This document shows, piece after piece, positions 43,582 to 53,207 of a stretch of DNA of 64,000 bases (the stretch's first letter is position 1; each line of letters begins with the position of its first letter). A program made the position numbers and the translations under genes. Source of the stretch: Maribacter sp. (GTDB taxonomy: Bacteria > Bacteroidota > Bacteroidia > Flavobacteriales > Flavobacteriaceae); the NCBI GenBank assembly GCA_020629415.1, contig JAHDDL010000016.1, positions 19,592 to 83,591 on the forward strand, read 5' to 3'. The notes under the pieces are model-generated. The model had not been told where the DNA came from. It saw nothing but the letters and a program-made list of their open reading frames with translations, and made no database searches.

Positions 43582-45096
43582 TTATTTATTCATTCGCAAA
43601 AGTTCTTCTAAATAGTCTCTTTTATTAGAAAGTCTTGGAATCTTATGTTGCCCGCCCAGCTTGTCATTTTTCTTTAACCAGTCATAAAATAAGTTTTTGC
43701 GCGCTTTATGAACTTTTGGTGCAGTAAGGGTAATATTATTTAATCTTTTTGCTTCATAGTCAGAATTAAGCGATTTTAAAGCATTGTCAAATATCTCTAT
43801 AAAATCATCAAAATCTTTAGGCAAAGTTCTAAACTCCATCACCCATTCATGGGCTCCTTTTTCCTTTCCTACCATAAAAACAGGACCTGCCGTATAATCC
43901 ATTATCTCAGCCTCGGTTTTTGCACAGGCTATTTTTAATGCTTCTTCGGCATTCTCAATGATTAATTCTTCACCAAATACATTAATATGGTGCTTGGTAC
44001 GACCGGTAACCTTTATTCTATACGGATTTTTAGAAGTAAAACGTACCGTATCCCCAATTTTATAGCGCCATAATCCTGAATTGGTGGTAATTACTATGGC
44101 ATAATTTTTATTCAATTCAATTTCCCACAAGGGTATTGCCTCTTCGTCAAAAGAACCATAAACATCCATTGGAATAAATTCATAGAAAATTCCGTAGTCC
44201 AGCATCAATAATAAATCATCTGCTCCGTTTCTATCCTGAATAGCGAAGAAGCCTTCAGAAGCATTATAGATTTCGTAATATCTGAAATTTCTCTTTGGCA
44301 ATATCTTTTTATACTGCTCTTTGTAAGGATTAAAATTTACCCCACCGTGAAAATATACCTCCAAGTTTTCCCAAACTTGAAATAGATTTTCTTTACCGGT
44401 TTCTTCCAATACCTTGTTCATTAAAACCAGCATCCAACTAGGCACGCCCGCCAAACTGGTTACATTCTCTTGAACGCTTTCGTGAATGATAGCCATTAGC
44501 TTACTCTCCCACTCGCTCATTAAGGACACCTTATTACTTGGCGTACTACTATACTCTGCCCACAAGGGCATGTTGTCTATTAAAATAGCGGACAAGTCAC
44601 CAAATAAAGAACCATTATCTTCATAAAGCTCTTTACTACCCCCTAGGCGCAAACTCTTACCCGTAAATAATTGGGAATTTTCATTATTGTTCAAATAAAG
44701 ACATAACAAATCTTTACTTGATTTATAATGACAGTCTTCTAACGCCTCTGCACTAACAGGTATAAATTTGCTTTTGGCATCTGTAGTACCGCTACTTTTG
44801 GCGAACAACTTTACTTTGGTAGGCCAAAATAAATTCTGCTCACCTTTTCTAGTACGTTCTATAATAGGCTGCACCTCTTCATACGACACAATAGGCAGTC
44901 GCTCCCTGAAGATTCTATAAGATTCAATAGATTCAAAATCGTAAGCTCTACCAACCTCTGTATCTTCTGCAAATTCAAGCAACTGCAATAAAACCTCTTC
45001 TTGAACCTCATTAGGATATTTCAAAAAAAGTTCTATCTGATGAAATCGTTTTTTCAGTAACCATGAGGCTATTGAATTAAATAAGGTTATTGGCAT
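43582..45096 (-). CDS. GH3 auxin-responsive promoter family acyl-adenylate/amide synthetase-like protein
   Basis: 504 residues, the usual GH3 length. It belongs to the adenylate-forming superfamily: the ATP-binding region is seen in KVKLFAKSSGTTDAKSKFIP, the middle strand in YEIYNASEGFFAIQD, and the hinge in LWRYKIGDTVRFTSKNPYRI followed by KVTGRTKHHINVFGEEL. In plants GH3 enzymes conjugate amino acids to auxin or jasmonate; in Bacteroidota the substrate is unknown. It is transcribed alone and divergent from the DUF2797 gene. Confidence 0.9.
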   Translation of the reverse strand: MPITLFNSIASWLLKKRFHQIELFLKYPNEVQEEVLLQLLEFAEDTEVGRAYDFESIESYRIFRERLPIVSYEEVQPIIERTRKGEQNLFWPTKVKLFAKSSGTTDAKSKFIPVSAEALEDCHYKSSKDLLCLYLNNNENSQLFTGKSLRLGGSKELYEDNGSLFGDLSAILIDNMPLWAEYSSTPSNKVSLMSEWESKLMAIIHESVQENVTSLAGVPSWMLVLMNKVLEETGKENLFQVWENLEVYFHGGVNFNPYKEQYKKILPKRNFRYYEIYNASEGFFAIQDRNGADDLLLMLDYGIFYEFIPMDVYGSFDEEAIPLWEIELNKNYAIVITTNSGLWRYKIGDTVRFTSKNPYRIKVTGRTKHHINVFGEELIIENAEEALKIACAKTEAEIMDYTAGPVFMVGKEKGAHEWVMEFRTLPKDFDDFIEIFDNALKSLNSDYEAKRLNNITLTAPKVHKARKNLFYDWLKKNDKLGGQHKIPRLSNKRDYLEELLRMNK

Positions 45097-45174
45097 TTAT
45101 AGGTATCTTTGTATTGTTAAAAGTAGCGTATCTCACTATCATTTTCAAATAGAAATTCAATAAGCCAAATTTAC

Positions 45175-45969
45175 ATGCAATACGAAGGTGTACTAAAAAA
45201 AATGCAGACAGAAATTGGAAGTCCTATTCAATATTATATGTTGTTCGAATCCGACTTTTTAAACGTAAACCAAGTTTTGGACAGAACACTTAAAATAGAA
45301 TTCATAAAACACCAATGCCTGAACTGCGGTAATGACCGACCTATTTACAGACAAGGATTTTGCCGAACTTGCTTTTTTGAAATACCATCTGCAGGAGATT
45401 GGATTATGAGACCAGAACTTAGCAAAGCGCATTTAGACCAAGAGGACAGAGACTTGGCTTATGAGAAAAAAGTACAGTTACAACCTCATATTGTTTACTT
45501 GGCCAACTCAAGCAATGTAAAAGTAGGGGTCACCAGAAAAGGGCAAATACCTACACGCTGGATTGACCAAGGTGCTCATGAAGCGATAGAAATTGTAGAG
45601 GTACCGAATAGGTATTTAGCCGGTATTACAGAAGTTGCGCTAAAAGACCATGTTGGTGACAAAACGAATTGGCGCACTATGCTTACCAATAATGTAGTGG
45701 ACGAAAATCTTCAAGAATGGCGAGATAAATTAAGGCAGTATATACCAGAAGAGGCAATACCCTATTTCTTAGAATCTAACTCAGAAACAGAAATGCAGTT
45801 TCCTGTATTGCAATACCCCACTAAAGTAAAAAGCCTTAACTTGACCAAAACGCCTAATTTTGAAGGCAAGTTAAAAGGAATAAAAGGCCAATATCTCATC
45901 TTTGAAGATAACACCGTATTCAATGTAAGAGGTAGCGAAGGTTATTATGTAGGGTTAACAATTAGTTAG
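45175..45969 (+). CDS. DUF2797 protein, zinc finger and GIY-YIG-like region
   Basis: 264 residues. Residues about 40-65 hold CLNCG and CRTC, a probable zinc ribbon. Residues about 100-175 (HIVYLANSSNVKVGVTR, QIPTRWIDQGAHEAIEI, then a glutamate in ITEVALKDHVG) follow the order of motifs in GIY-YIG folds: a VY start, KVGVTR for the second half, a conserved arginine and a later glutamate. I infer a DNA- or RNA-acting role; DUF2797 itself has no proven function known to me. It overlaps the convergent AsmA-like gene by 8 bases. Confidence 0.75.
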   Translation: MQYEGVLKKMQTEIGSPIQYYMLFESDFLNVNQVLDRTLKIEFIKHQCLNCGNDRPIYRQGFCRTCFFEIPSAGDWIMRPELSKAHLDQEDRDLAYEKKVQLQPHIVYLANSSNVKVGVTRKGQIPTRWIDQGAHEAIEIVEVPNRYLAGITEVALKDHVGDKTNWRTMLTNNVVDENLQEWRDKLRQYIPEEAIPYFLESNSETEMQFPVLQYPTKVKSLNLTKTPNFEGKLKGIKGQYLIFEDNTVFNVRGSEGYYVGLTIS

Positions 45970-48703
45970 TACTGTCTTTTTTCTTTTTACCGAATAAGCC
46001 ACCTAAGATATCTTTCGCTTTTTCTTTTACAGCTTCTTCCGCTTTAACAGGTGTAGAATCTTTCTTTACCGTGTTGCCATTTGCGGTATCTTTCTTAGTT
46101 GACAATATACCCCCTAGAATATCTTTTGCCGCTGTTTTAGTACTAGTGGATTTTTGACCGGTAGAATCTGTAGAAGTTTTATCTCCACTGATTAAACCAC
46201 CTATAAGGTCTTTGGCCTTATCCGTACCCTTAGTTATCAACTTTTGTTTTTCAACTTCTATCAACTTCGTAGTTAATTGCTTTACACCGGTGGTCATATC
46301 CGTAGACACTTTGGGACTATTATAAAGTCCGCCAATATTTGCAACAACAGGTATAGTAAGATCATTGAGAGAAGGGTCATCAATTTTTGCAATCAAATTG
46401 GTAATATCCGAACCTAAATATTTTGCAGGCACCTGTAAGGTAGCCTTATAATCTAATTTTTGGTCAAATGAATGGCTTCCATCTACATTAATTGCAATGT
46501 CCTTATAGTTTAGGGTAAAAGGTTTCACCACCACAATTCCATCTTTAAATGACAATGAAGTCTTCAAGTCTTTTAAATTCAATTGTTTTAAATCTATAAA
46601 GTTTAAGTTAGAAACCAAAGAATTTAATACAGGCGCCTCTTCGGTATTTACTTCTTCAGTCATTAGATCTGCAAACAACTCACCTGTTAATGATAATAAA
46701 TTTGGCATTAGATCATCGGTCAAATTACCGGACAAAGAAATATCCGAAGTTAATTTACCATTCAATATTTTAGCTATTGGCGCAATACTTTGGAACAAAT
46801 CTACCGAAGCAAAAGTTTCTTGAATACCTAGTTGGTTCAAATCTAACTTCATATTAAAAGTGGGAGTCTCATTTTTAGTAGACACATCACCATTAAAAGC
46901 AACTTTACCACCAAACATACCGGCCGTCATATTATTGAGCGTAGCAGTTTCATCTTTAATTTTTAAAACTCCCTTGACATCACTTAAAACAATATCATCA
47001 TAAATTACCTTTTTGGCATCTGCATTGATTGTAGCGTCTAAGAAAGAAGGTATTTTGATTTTTTCTTCTACAACGGTTCCTTCATTAGATGTACTACCCT
47101 TTCCCGCAGACGAAGGGGTCTCAGCTTCGGCAACCATAAAATCGCTTATAGCAAAAGAGTTAGATTTTAGATTAAAGTTACCTTCAACTTTTTCATCGTT
47201 GAACATAAACCCTAACAGATTATTAATTGTACCGGTTGCATCAAAATCCGTTGTACCCGTAGTACCGTTTAAATTATTTAAAGTAACCGTTTTAGGGTTA
47301 AAAGTTAAACGTGCCGCTTTAAATTTTACAGGATTTGCAAGCTCATCAGAATTGTACTCAAAATCAGTCAAGCTTAAATCGCCAATAGTATTCGTTTTTT
47401 CATACTGCTCTTTCTCTACGGACTGCATGTCAAAAGCAGTGGAAATATCTGCCTTCAACATACCTCTTAAATCATACTCTGCCGGCACTGGGTAAGCTTT
47501 TGAAATATTGGCCAAATTCATATCGCCATCAACATGCGCTTTTACCTTAGTATTGCCCATTAATTCCGTTATGTGCGAGGTAAGGTTGAACTTATCTTCA
47601 TCGATCTTAAAAGAAGCCTTGTTTACATCAACATAAGTATCTTCGGCAATTCCCGTTTTATTATTTAATTGAATATCAAAAAACACGTTACGTACAGCTT
47701 TTGGTAGATCAGGATACTTAAATGATGCATTATTTGACATTAGGTCAATATGAAATTTGGGAATATGTGTCTCATCAACAATACCGTTAAAATTACCATT
47801 AACGGCAAAATCACCCGTAGTAGTAACATTCTCTATATTTTTAGAATACACCTCTGGTATCAACCCTAAAAAGTTTTTAAAATCCGAAGATGGCGTTTTA
47901 AACGTTAAATCAATTTCTTGACTGTTCTCGTTCAATTTAATAAAACCGTCAAAGACCAATGGTAATTGATTGATCAACGCCTCATTCTTTAAGAAAGAAT
48001 ATTTATTTTCATTTAAATCAATACCTATAAGCGCATTTAACTTTATGGTGTTCTTGTTTAAATAGTTAACACTATCCATCTCCAAAGAAATCAAAGCATC
48101 TGTATGCGTATCTAACTCAGAGGTAGCCAAAGATAAATCGCCGGTACCTTTATGTTGAAAATCATCTAATTTAAATACTATACCCGTTGAATTATCTGTA
48201 TAATAAATTCTTGTATTCGTAATTTCGTACGACTGCAAATCTAAGTTGAAACCATCTGTAGTACTAGTCTCCTCTTCTACCGTAGCAGAAGTGTCAGACG
48301 CCAAAGCTATGTCATAGTTTGCATTCTCTTCTTTATCTACCACTACATTAATAAATGCACCATCTAAATTGATATCATTAATTGCTATGGCATCACCCTC
48401 GCTTTTAAACAATTGCATAATACCCATTGTTAAATCCAAATTCTTGGCCTTAAACAAGGTATCGCCTTCAAAAGGAGCCTTATTCAATAAAACAACATCT
48501 TTAAAATCTACTTCTGCATTCGGAAAACTACTGACCAAACTTAAATTAGCCTCTGAAAAATCTAAAGTGGCATTTACATTCTGGTTGACATTATTTTTTA
48601 TAATCTCTCCTATTTTTGCTTCCAGAAAGAAAGGAGCTGCGATTAAAACAACAATAATCAATACTAATAATACCCCTACAATTTTTAATATTTTCTTACC
48701 CAT
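45962..48703 (-). CDS. AsmA-like inner membrane/periplasmic protein
   Basis: 913 residues. A single N-terminal membrane anchor (ILKIVGVLLVLIIVVLIAAPFF) is followed by the AsmA N-terminal block and long beta-rich stretches with the AsmA_2 pattern near the C-terminal third (LNGKLTSDISLSGNLTDDLMP, DINVDGSHSF-like strand). AsmA proteins form bridge-like lipid conduits between inner and outer membranes. The last 110 residues are a Ser/Thr/Lys-rich tail carrying three copies of a motif KDLIGGL / KDILGGI / KDILGGL about 32-36 residues apart. The tail is probably helical at each motif. Overlaps the convergent DUF2797 gene by 8 bases. Confidence 0.9.
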   Translation of the reverse strand: MGKKILKIVGVLLVLIIVVLIAAPFFLEAKIGEIIKNNVNQNVNATLDFSEANLSLVSSFPNAEVDFKDVVLLNKAPFEGDTLFKAKNLDLTMGIMQLFKSEGDAIAINDINLDGAFINVVVDKEENANYDIALASDTSATVEEETSTTDGFNLDLQSYEITNTRIYYTDNSTGIVFKLDDFQHKGTGDLSLATSELDTHTDALISLEMDSVNYLNKNTIKLNALIGIDLNENKYSFLKNEALINQLPLVFDGFIKLNENSQEIDLTFKTPSSDFKNFLGLIPEVYSKNIENVTTTGDFAVNGNFNGIVDETHIPKFHIDLMSNNASFKYPDLPKAVRNVFFDIQLNNKTGIAEDTYVDVNKASFKIDEDKFNLTSHITELMGNTKVKAHVDGDMNLANISKAYPVPAEYDLRGMLKADISTAFDMQSVEKEQYEKTNTIGDLSLTDFEYNSDELANPVKFKAARLTFNPKTVTLNNLNGTTGTTDFDATGTINNLLGFMFNDEKVEGNFNLKSNSFAISDFMVAEAETPSSAGKGSTSNEGTVVEEKIKIPSFLDATINADAKKVIYDDIVLSDVKGVLKIKDETATLNNMTAGMFGGKVAFNGDVSTKNETPTFNMKLDLNQLGIQETFASVDLFQSIAPIAKILNGKLTSDISLSGNLTDDLMPNLLSLTGELFADLMTEEVNTEEAPVLNSLVSNLNFIDLKQLNLKDLKTSLSFKDGIVVVKPFTLNYKDIAINVDGSHSFDQKLDYKATLQVPAKYLGSDITNLIAKIDDPSLNDLTIPVVANIGGLYNSPKVSTDMTTGVKQLTTKLIEVEKQKLITKGTDKAKDLIGGLISGDKTSTDSTGQKSTSTKTAAKDILGGILSTKKDTANGNTVKKDSTPVKAEEAVKEKAKDILGGLFGKKKKDSTN

Positions 48704-48736
48704 AGTATATTTTTATACTGTTTTTCTTTAAAATTC

Positions 48737-49453
48737 TTATTCTAAAACATCTAAATCCAATTCTTCATTTGGCTTCAGATTAAAACGCTTTCTCATAATA
48801 TATACGAAGAAATAGAGAAAAGGGGTGTCTAGAAATGCTATAAAAATCTTAAAAATAAATCCGCTGACAACAAGACCGAAAAAAAGATCCCACGGTAGTA
48901 CTTTGAAGACACATAACAACCCCACAACGGTAAACGTATCAAGAAATTGTGATAGAAATGTTGAAAAATTGTTACGTATCCATAAATACTTCCCTTTGGT
49001 CAACCTTTTCCAAAAATGATATATGGCCACATCAACGTATTGCGCTAACAAATAAGCGATCATCGAAGCCAAAACTGCAATTGGTGATAGGGCAAAAACC
49101 TGTGTAAAAGTTTCATCATTTATAGGTGAAGAAGGAATTGCAGGTGCTACTTCTGCCAACAAAATAATACCCATAGAAAAGAAAGAAGCAAATATACCGG
49201 CGGTAACAATCTGGTTCGCCATTTTTCTACCGTATATCTCCGATATTAGATCAGTAATGAGAAAGGTTATCGGGTAGGGCAATATACCTACGGAAACTTC
49301 AAAAAGCGAAACCCCATAAATAGTGAAATCCCCGAAGGGATTCCAATAAAAAAATTTTTGAAATATAAGGTTGGAAACCACTAGAGAAGTGATGAACAAA
49401 GCCCCCAAATACAGATATATACGCTGTGCTAGTTTTCTATCTTTTAAGGTCAT
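48737..49453 (-). CDS. yhhQ: Queuosine precursor transporter (YhhQ/VUT family)
   Basis: 238 residues with about six membrane helices. Family motifs: LFITSLVVSNLIFQKFF in helix 1, LITDLISEIYGRKMANQIV, a helix with YLLAQYVDVAIYHFWKRLT, and RNNFSTFLSQFLDTFTVVG. The family imports preQ0/preQ1 or queuine-like bases for tRNA queuosine. No preQ1 riboswitch is visible in the 3-base gap to sppA upstream, so expression depends on the sppA message. Confidence 0.93.
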   Translation of the reverse strand: MTLKDRKLAQRIYLYLGALFITSLVVSNLIFQKFFYWNPFGDFTIYGVSLFEVSVGILPYPITFLITDLISEIYGRKMANQIVTAGIFASFFSMGIILLAEVAPAIPSSPINDETFTQVFALSPIAVLASMIAYLLAQYVDVAIYHFWKRLTKGKYLWIRNNFSTFLSQFLDTFTVVGLLCVFKVLPWDLFFGLVVSGFIFKIFIAFLDTPFLYFFVYIMRKRFNLKPNEELDLDVLE

Positions 49454-49456
49454 ATA

Positions 49457-51217
49457 TTACTTAATATCTAATGCAAACGGCATTCTTGCCTGTATACCTT
49501 TTTGCTCTTTAAAGGATTGTAGCTCTTTAAGCACTTTATAAGCATCATCCCCTATTTCATCTTTTAACAAGTTCTGCTTTACCTGCATACTTGCTCCTTC
49601 CAAATCTTCCATAAAGCGTTCAAATCCGCTTTTGTATTTTGGAAATTTCTTGATACCATAAGAACTAAGCTCGGCCATCTCCGCTGCAGCATCAATAGCA
49701 TCATCTAAATTACCAAGTTCATCTACTAAACCAACCTGCAAGGCTTCAGTACCGCTCCAAACCCTACCTTGGGCAACACTATCAACTTGTGCCATACTCA
49801 TATTTCTACCTTCTGATACTCTTTGTAAAAATGTACGGTATGTCTCTTCAATACTTTCTTGAACCTGATTTTTAAAGCTTTCCTGCATAGGCTCAAAAAG
49901 CGAATACTCCACAGCATTTTTATTTGTACCCACCTGCTCTGCATTAATACCAACCTTATCCGCCAGTTCCGTCATATTCGGCACAGTTCCAAATACACCG
50001 ATGGACCCCGTTATTGTAGTAGGCTCGGCAAAGATCTTATTGGCGCCGGCCGCAATGTAATACCCACCGGATGCCGCAACATTACCCATAGAAACAATTA
50101 CGGGTTTCACTTTTTTGGCAAGCTCTACCTCTCTCCAAATAATATCTGAGGTCAAGGCACTACCACCGGGTGAATTTACACGTAAAACAATAGCCTTAAC
50201 ATTGTCATCTTCACGAGCTTTTATCAGTGCTTCGTTAATAATACCTTGCCCAATTATATTTGGTCCGCCCTCACCGTACAATATTTCACCTTGTGCAAAT
50301 ACAATAGCAATTTTATCATCTCCTGATTTCAATTTCTTTTTATTCGAATACTTTACATAGTCATCTAATTTGCTATAATTGATATCCTCATCCTTTTTAA
50401 GCATTAGCGCATTTGCCAGTTTACCTTCGTACTCATCATAAAAAACTACATCATCAATTAAACCTGATCGCTTAGCATATTCAGGAGTTCTTCCTCCTAA
50501 GGTATCTGCAATGACATTTAGATCAGATTCAGAAATAGAACGTGTTTTTGAAATATCTACAATCATAGAATTCCAAAGAGATTGCAATAAAGAAGTCAAT
50601 TGGCTTCTATTGGCTTCACTCATGTTATTCTCTAAATATGGTTCAACGGCACTTTTATATTTTCCATGACGAATAACCTCCATCTTAATTCCAGATTTCT
50701 CTTGAAGTTCTTTATAATAAAGTACTTCTGTGGACAAACCCTTAAAGTCCAAAACCCCTACGGGATTAATAAAAACTGAATCTGCCACACTTGCCAAATA
50801 ATAATCTCGCTGCATAAAAAAATCCGCATAGGCATAAATGAATTTATTTTCAGCTTTAAAATCTTCTAATGACCTTCTAATAGCCTGAGTTTGCGCCAAC
50901 CCGGCCATGATAAAATTATTGTTGATACTGATACCCTTTATGCGATCGTCATTTTTAGCAACCTCAATTGCTTGTATTATTTCATCTAACCCTTGAGACT
51001 CATTAAAAATACCAGCAAATGGATCCAATTCATTGTTACCTGTATAATCTGAAATCTGTCTCTGCAATTGCAATTCCAGAATAGAGTTGTCCTTAACGGT
51101 AACAGTGTCTTCACCGCTACTGACCAAGCTTACAAATATTAAAAACATTACAAACATGATCCCAAATGCAAACAGGCACCCCAAAATAGAAGCAAGAAAA
51201 TTTCTTAAAAAATTCAT
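49457..51217 (-). CDS. sppA: Signal peptide peptidase SppA, long (67K) type
   Basis: 586 residues, the tandem-domain form. One N-terminal membrane helix (LGCLFAFGIMFVMFLIFVSLV) anchors it. The N-terminal half supplies the catalytic lysine in EVIRHGKYKSAVEPY; the C-terminal half holds the serine in PVIVSMGNVAASGGYYIAAG, with VLRVNSPGGSALTSDIIW before it. SppA degrades cleaved signal peptides in the inner membrane. The queuosine transporter gene follows after 3 bases. Confidence 0.96.
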   Translation of the reverse strand: MNFLRNFLASILGCLFAFGIMFVMFLIFVSLVSSGEDTVTVKDNSILELQLQRQISDYTGNNELDPFAGIFNESQGLDEIIQAIEVAKNDDRIKGISINNNFIMAGLAQTQAIRRSLEDFKAENKFIYAYADFFMQRDYYLASVADSVFINPVGVLDFKGLSTEVLYYKELQEKSGIKMEVIRHGKYKSAVEPYLENNMSEANRSQLTSLLQSLWNSMIVDISKTRSISESDLNVIADTLGGRTPEYAKRSGLIDDVVFYDEYEGKLANALMLKKDEDINYSKLDDYVKYSNKKKLKSGDDKIAIVFAQGEILYGEGGPNIIGQGIINEALIKAREDDNVKAIVLRVNSPGGSALTSDIIWREVELAKKVKPVIVSMGNVAASGGYYIAAGANKIFAEPTTITGSIGVFGTVPNMTELADKVGINAEQVGTNKNAVEYSLFEPMQESFKNQVQESIEETYRTFLQRVSEGRNMSMAQVDSVAQGRVWSGTEALQVGLVDELGNLDDAIDAAAEMAELSSYGIKKFPKYKSGFERFMEDLEGASMQVKQNLLKDEIGDDAYKVLKELQSFKEQKGIQARMPFALDIK

Positions 51218-51241
51218 TTAAATCTTTATTTTAATACTTAA

Positions 51242-51249
51242 CAAAGATA
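51242..51249 (-). promoter_or_regulatory. Candidate -7 element of sppA-yhhQ
   Basis: Minus-strand TATCTTTG fits TAnnTTTG and lies 25 bases before the sppA ATG, in the 71-base gap shared with the divergent folK fusion. No -33 TTG is seen at the usual spacing. Confidence 0.4.
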
Positions 51250-51288
51250 ACTAATGTGAATATGTTTTAGTTATTTTGCCCTAATATT

Positions 51289-52431
51289 ATGGGAGTATAC
51301 AAAACAGCATTTTTATCTATTGGCAGTAATTTAGGGAATCGTCGACTGTTATTGCAAAAAGCCATTTTCCAAATCGGCAAAATTGCCGGTGAAATAAGGC
51401 AGGTTTCCGCTGTCTATGAAACTCCGTCCTGGGGTTTTGAGGGCGAAGATTTTTTGAATGCCTGTTTAGAACTACAGACATTACTGACTGCCGAAGAATT
51501 ATTAGCAAAATTATTAAGTATAGAAACTGAATTTGGTAGGGAAAGAAACGAAAGTGGCAGTTACCAAAGCAGAACTTTGGACATTGATATTATCTATTAC
51601 GAGAAAGAAATTATCAACACAAAGAACTTAACGGTTCCACACCCAAAATTGCAGGACAGAAAATTTATCCTGAAACCACTTGCCGACATTACTCCGCAAT
51701 TCTACCATCCTATTTTCAATAAAGACACCAGGAATTTATTACAGGAATGCAAGGACAAAAGCACTATAACAAAGCAAATAAAAAGACTTTTTAAGAACAG
51801 ACACACATTTTTTGCCAGTATACAGTACCTTGCCATAGAGGGTAACATTGGCGCAGGAAAAACTACATTGGCCACAAAAATTTCAGAAGACTTCAATGCT
51901 AAATTAATATTAGAGCGGTTTGCCGAAAACCCGTTCTTGCCAAATTTTTACCAAGACCAAGCCAGATATGCATTCCCGTTAGAAATGTCTTTTCTAGCAG
52001 ATCGTTACCAACAATTTACGGAAGATACCAGTCAATTAGATTTATTCAAAAGTTTTATGGTGAGCGACTATGATATTTTTAAGTCGCTGATTTTTGCCAA
52101 GGTAACGCTACAACAAAATGAATTTGATCTTTACAGAAGGGTGTTTAATTTTATGTACAAAGAGGTTAAAAAGCCTAAAGTTTACGTTTATCTGTACCAA
52201 ACCACGGAAAGATTATTACAACAAATAAAACTACGCGGCAGGGATTACGAACAGAATATTGAACTAGCATATCTAGAAAAGATCAACCGTGGATATTTTG
52301 ACTTTTTAAAGACATACCCTAAAGAAAACCAGCTCATTATAGATGTTAGCGAACTAGATTTTGTAAAAAACCAAGATGATTATCAGGCTATTTTAACAAA
52401 GATAGAAGACTTTGCCCTAGCCAACTTATAA
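51289..52431 (+). CDS. FolK-deoxynucleoside kinase fusion
   Basis: 380 residues with two enzyme domains. Residues 1-150: HPPK/FolK with IGSNLGNRR, the core EFGRERNESGSYQSRTLDI and LDIDIIYYEKEII; it transfers pyrophosphate from ATP to 6-hydroxymethyl-dihydropterin in folate synthesis. Residues about 178-380: deoxyadenosine/deoxyguanosine-type kinase with P-loop GNIGAGKT (185-192), NPFLPNFYQD, MSFLADRYQQF, VSDYDIFKSLIF and a C-terminal LID with RGRDYEQNIE; it makes dNMP from salvage deoxynucleosides. The linker (about 150-178) is basic. The fusion recurs in Bacteroidota; both active sites look intact. Confidence 0.92.
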   Translation: MGVYKTAFLSIGSNLGNRRLLLQKAIFQIGKIAGEIRQVSAVYETPSWGFEGEDFLNACLELQTLLTAEELLAKLLSIETEFGRERNESGSYQSRTLDIDIIYYEKEIINTKNLTVPHPKLQDRKFILKPLADITPQFYHPIFNKDTRNLLQECKDKSTITKQIKRLFKNRHTFFASIQYLAIEGNIGAGKTTLATKISEDFNAKLILERFAENPFLPNFYQDQARYAFPLEMSFLADRYQQFTEDTSQLDLFKSFMVSDYDIFKSLIFAKVTLQQNEFDLYRRVFNFMYKEVKKPKVYVYLYQTTERLLQQIKLRGRDYEQNIELAYLEKINRGYFDFLKTYPKENQLIIDVSELDFVKNQDDYQAILTKIEDFALANL

Positions 52432-52521
52432 CCATTATAAATTGGTTAAATTCTTGCGTAAATGAAAAGAAAATCTTTTATTGTGAGGGCATACGTGCAA
52501 CTAACTAACTCAAACTATACT

Positions 52522-52551
52522 AAAAAACCTGGTCCAAGACCAGGTTTTTTT
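52522..52551. terminator. Bidirectional intrinsic terminator overlapping a stop codon
   Basis: A6, CCTGGTC, loop CAA, GACCAGG, T7. The right-hand T tract runs into the stop codon of the leftward TrmH-family gene (52550-52552). It serves the folK fusion and the methyltransferase gene. Confidence 0.88.
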
Positions 52552-53080
52552 ATGCATTTAATTTACTCCAGCAATCCCAAACAACAACACCTACACTTAC
52601 AGAAATATTCAAAGAATGCTTAGTACCGAACTGGGGAATTTCCAAAACCTCATCACTGGCGGAAACTACATTCTGGGCAACGCCCTTTACCTCATTCCCA
52701 AAAATGAGCACCTGCTTTTTATTTTTCGCAGGTGCATAGTCATTTAATTGCGTTGCCTTTTCTGCCTGTTCTACAGAAACAATATGGCATCCATCTTTTC
52801 TTAACTTATCAACCAATGTAACGGTATCTTCAACATGCTCCCAGTCTACACTATCCGTAGCACCTAAAGCAGTTTTGTGAATATCCTTATGCGGCGGTTT
52901 AGCGGTAATACCGCACAAGTATATTTTTTCGATCAAAAAGGCATCGGCAGTTCTAAAGACAGAACCTATATTATTTAAGCTCCTTATATTATCAAGAACG
53001 ATTATTATAGGAGATTTTCCAGCTAGTTTGTACGCCTCAACATCAATCCTATCCAGCTCGTCATTTCTTAATTTCCTCAT
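52550..53080 (-). CDS. TrmH/SpoU family RNA 2'-O-methyltransferase
   Basis: 176 residues, a SPOUT domain alone without an added RNA-binding domain. Motif 1 is LDNIRSLNNIGSVFRTADAF, motif 2 is VLIFGNEVKGV, motif 3 is EIPQFGTKHSLNISVSVGV, forming the trefoil-knot SAM site. Members methylate the ribose 2'-OH of tRNA or rRNA; the target base cannot be told. It is a single gene, divergent from mutS with a 127-base gap and closed by a terminator shared with folK. Confidence 0.93.
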   Translation of the reverse strand: MRKLRNDELDRIDVEAYKLAGKSPIIIVLDNIRSLNNIGSVFRTADAFLIEKIYLCGITAKPPHKDIHKTALGATDSVDWEHVEDTVTLVDKLRKDGCHIVSVEQAEKATQLNDYAPAKNKKQVLIFGNEVKGVAQNVVSASDEVLEIPQFGTKHSLNISVSVGVVVWDCWSKLNA

Positions 53081-53207
53081 ACGTTACAATTCAGTTTCAT
53101 TGGTATAAATGGATATAAACTTATCCTGAAATATCAACAATAATTAAATTTCAAAAGATTAAACCATACTTTCGTGAAGGAGCAAAATTAATGAGATAAA
53201 AAATAAA

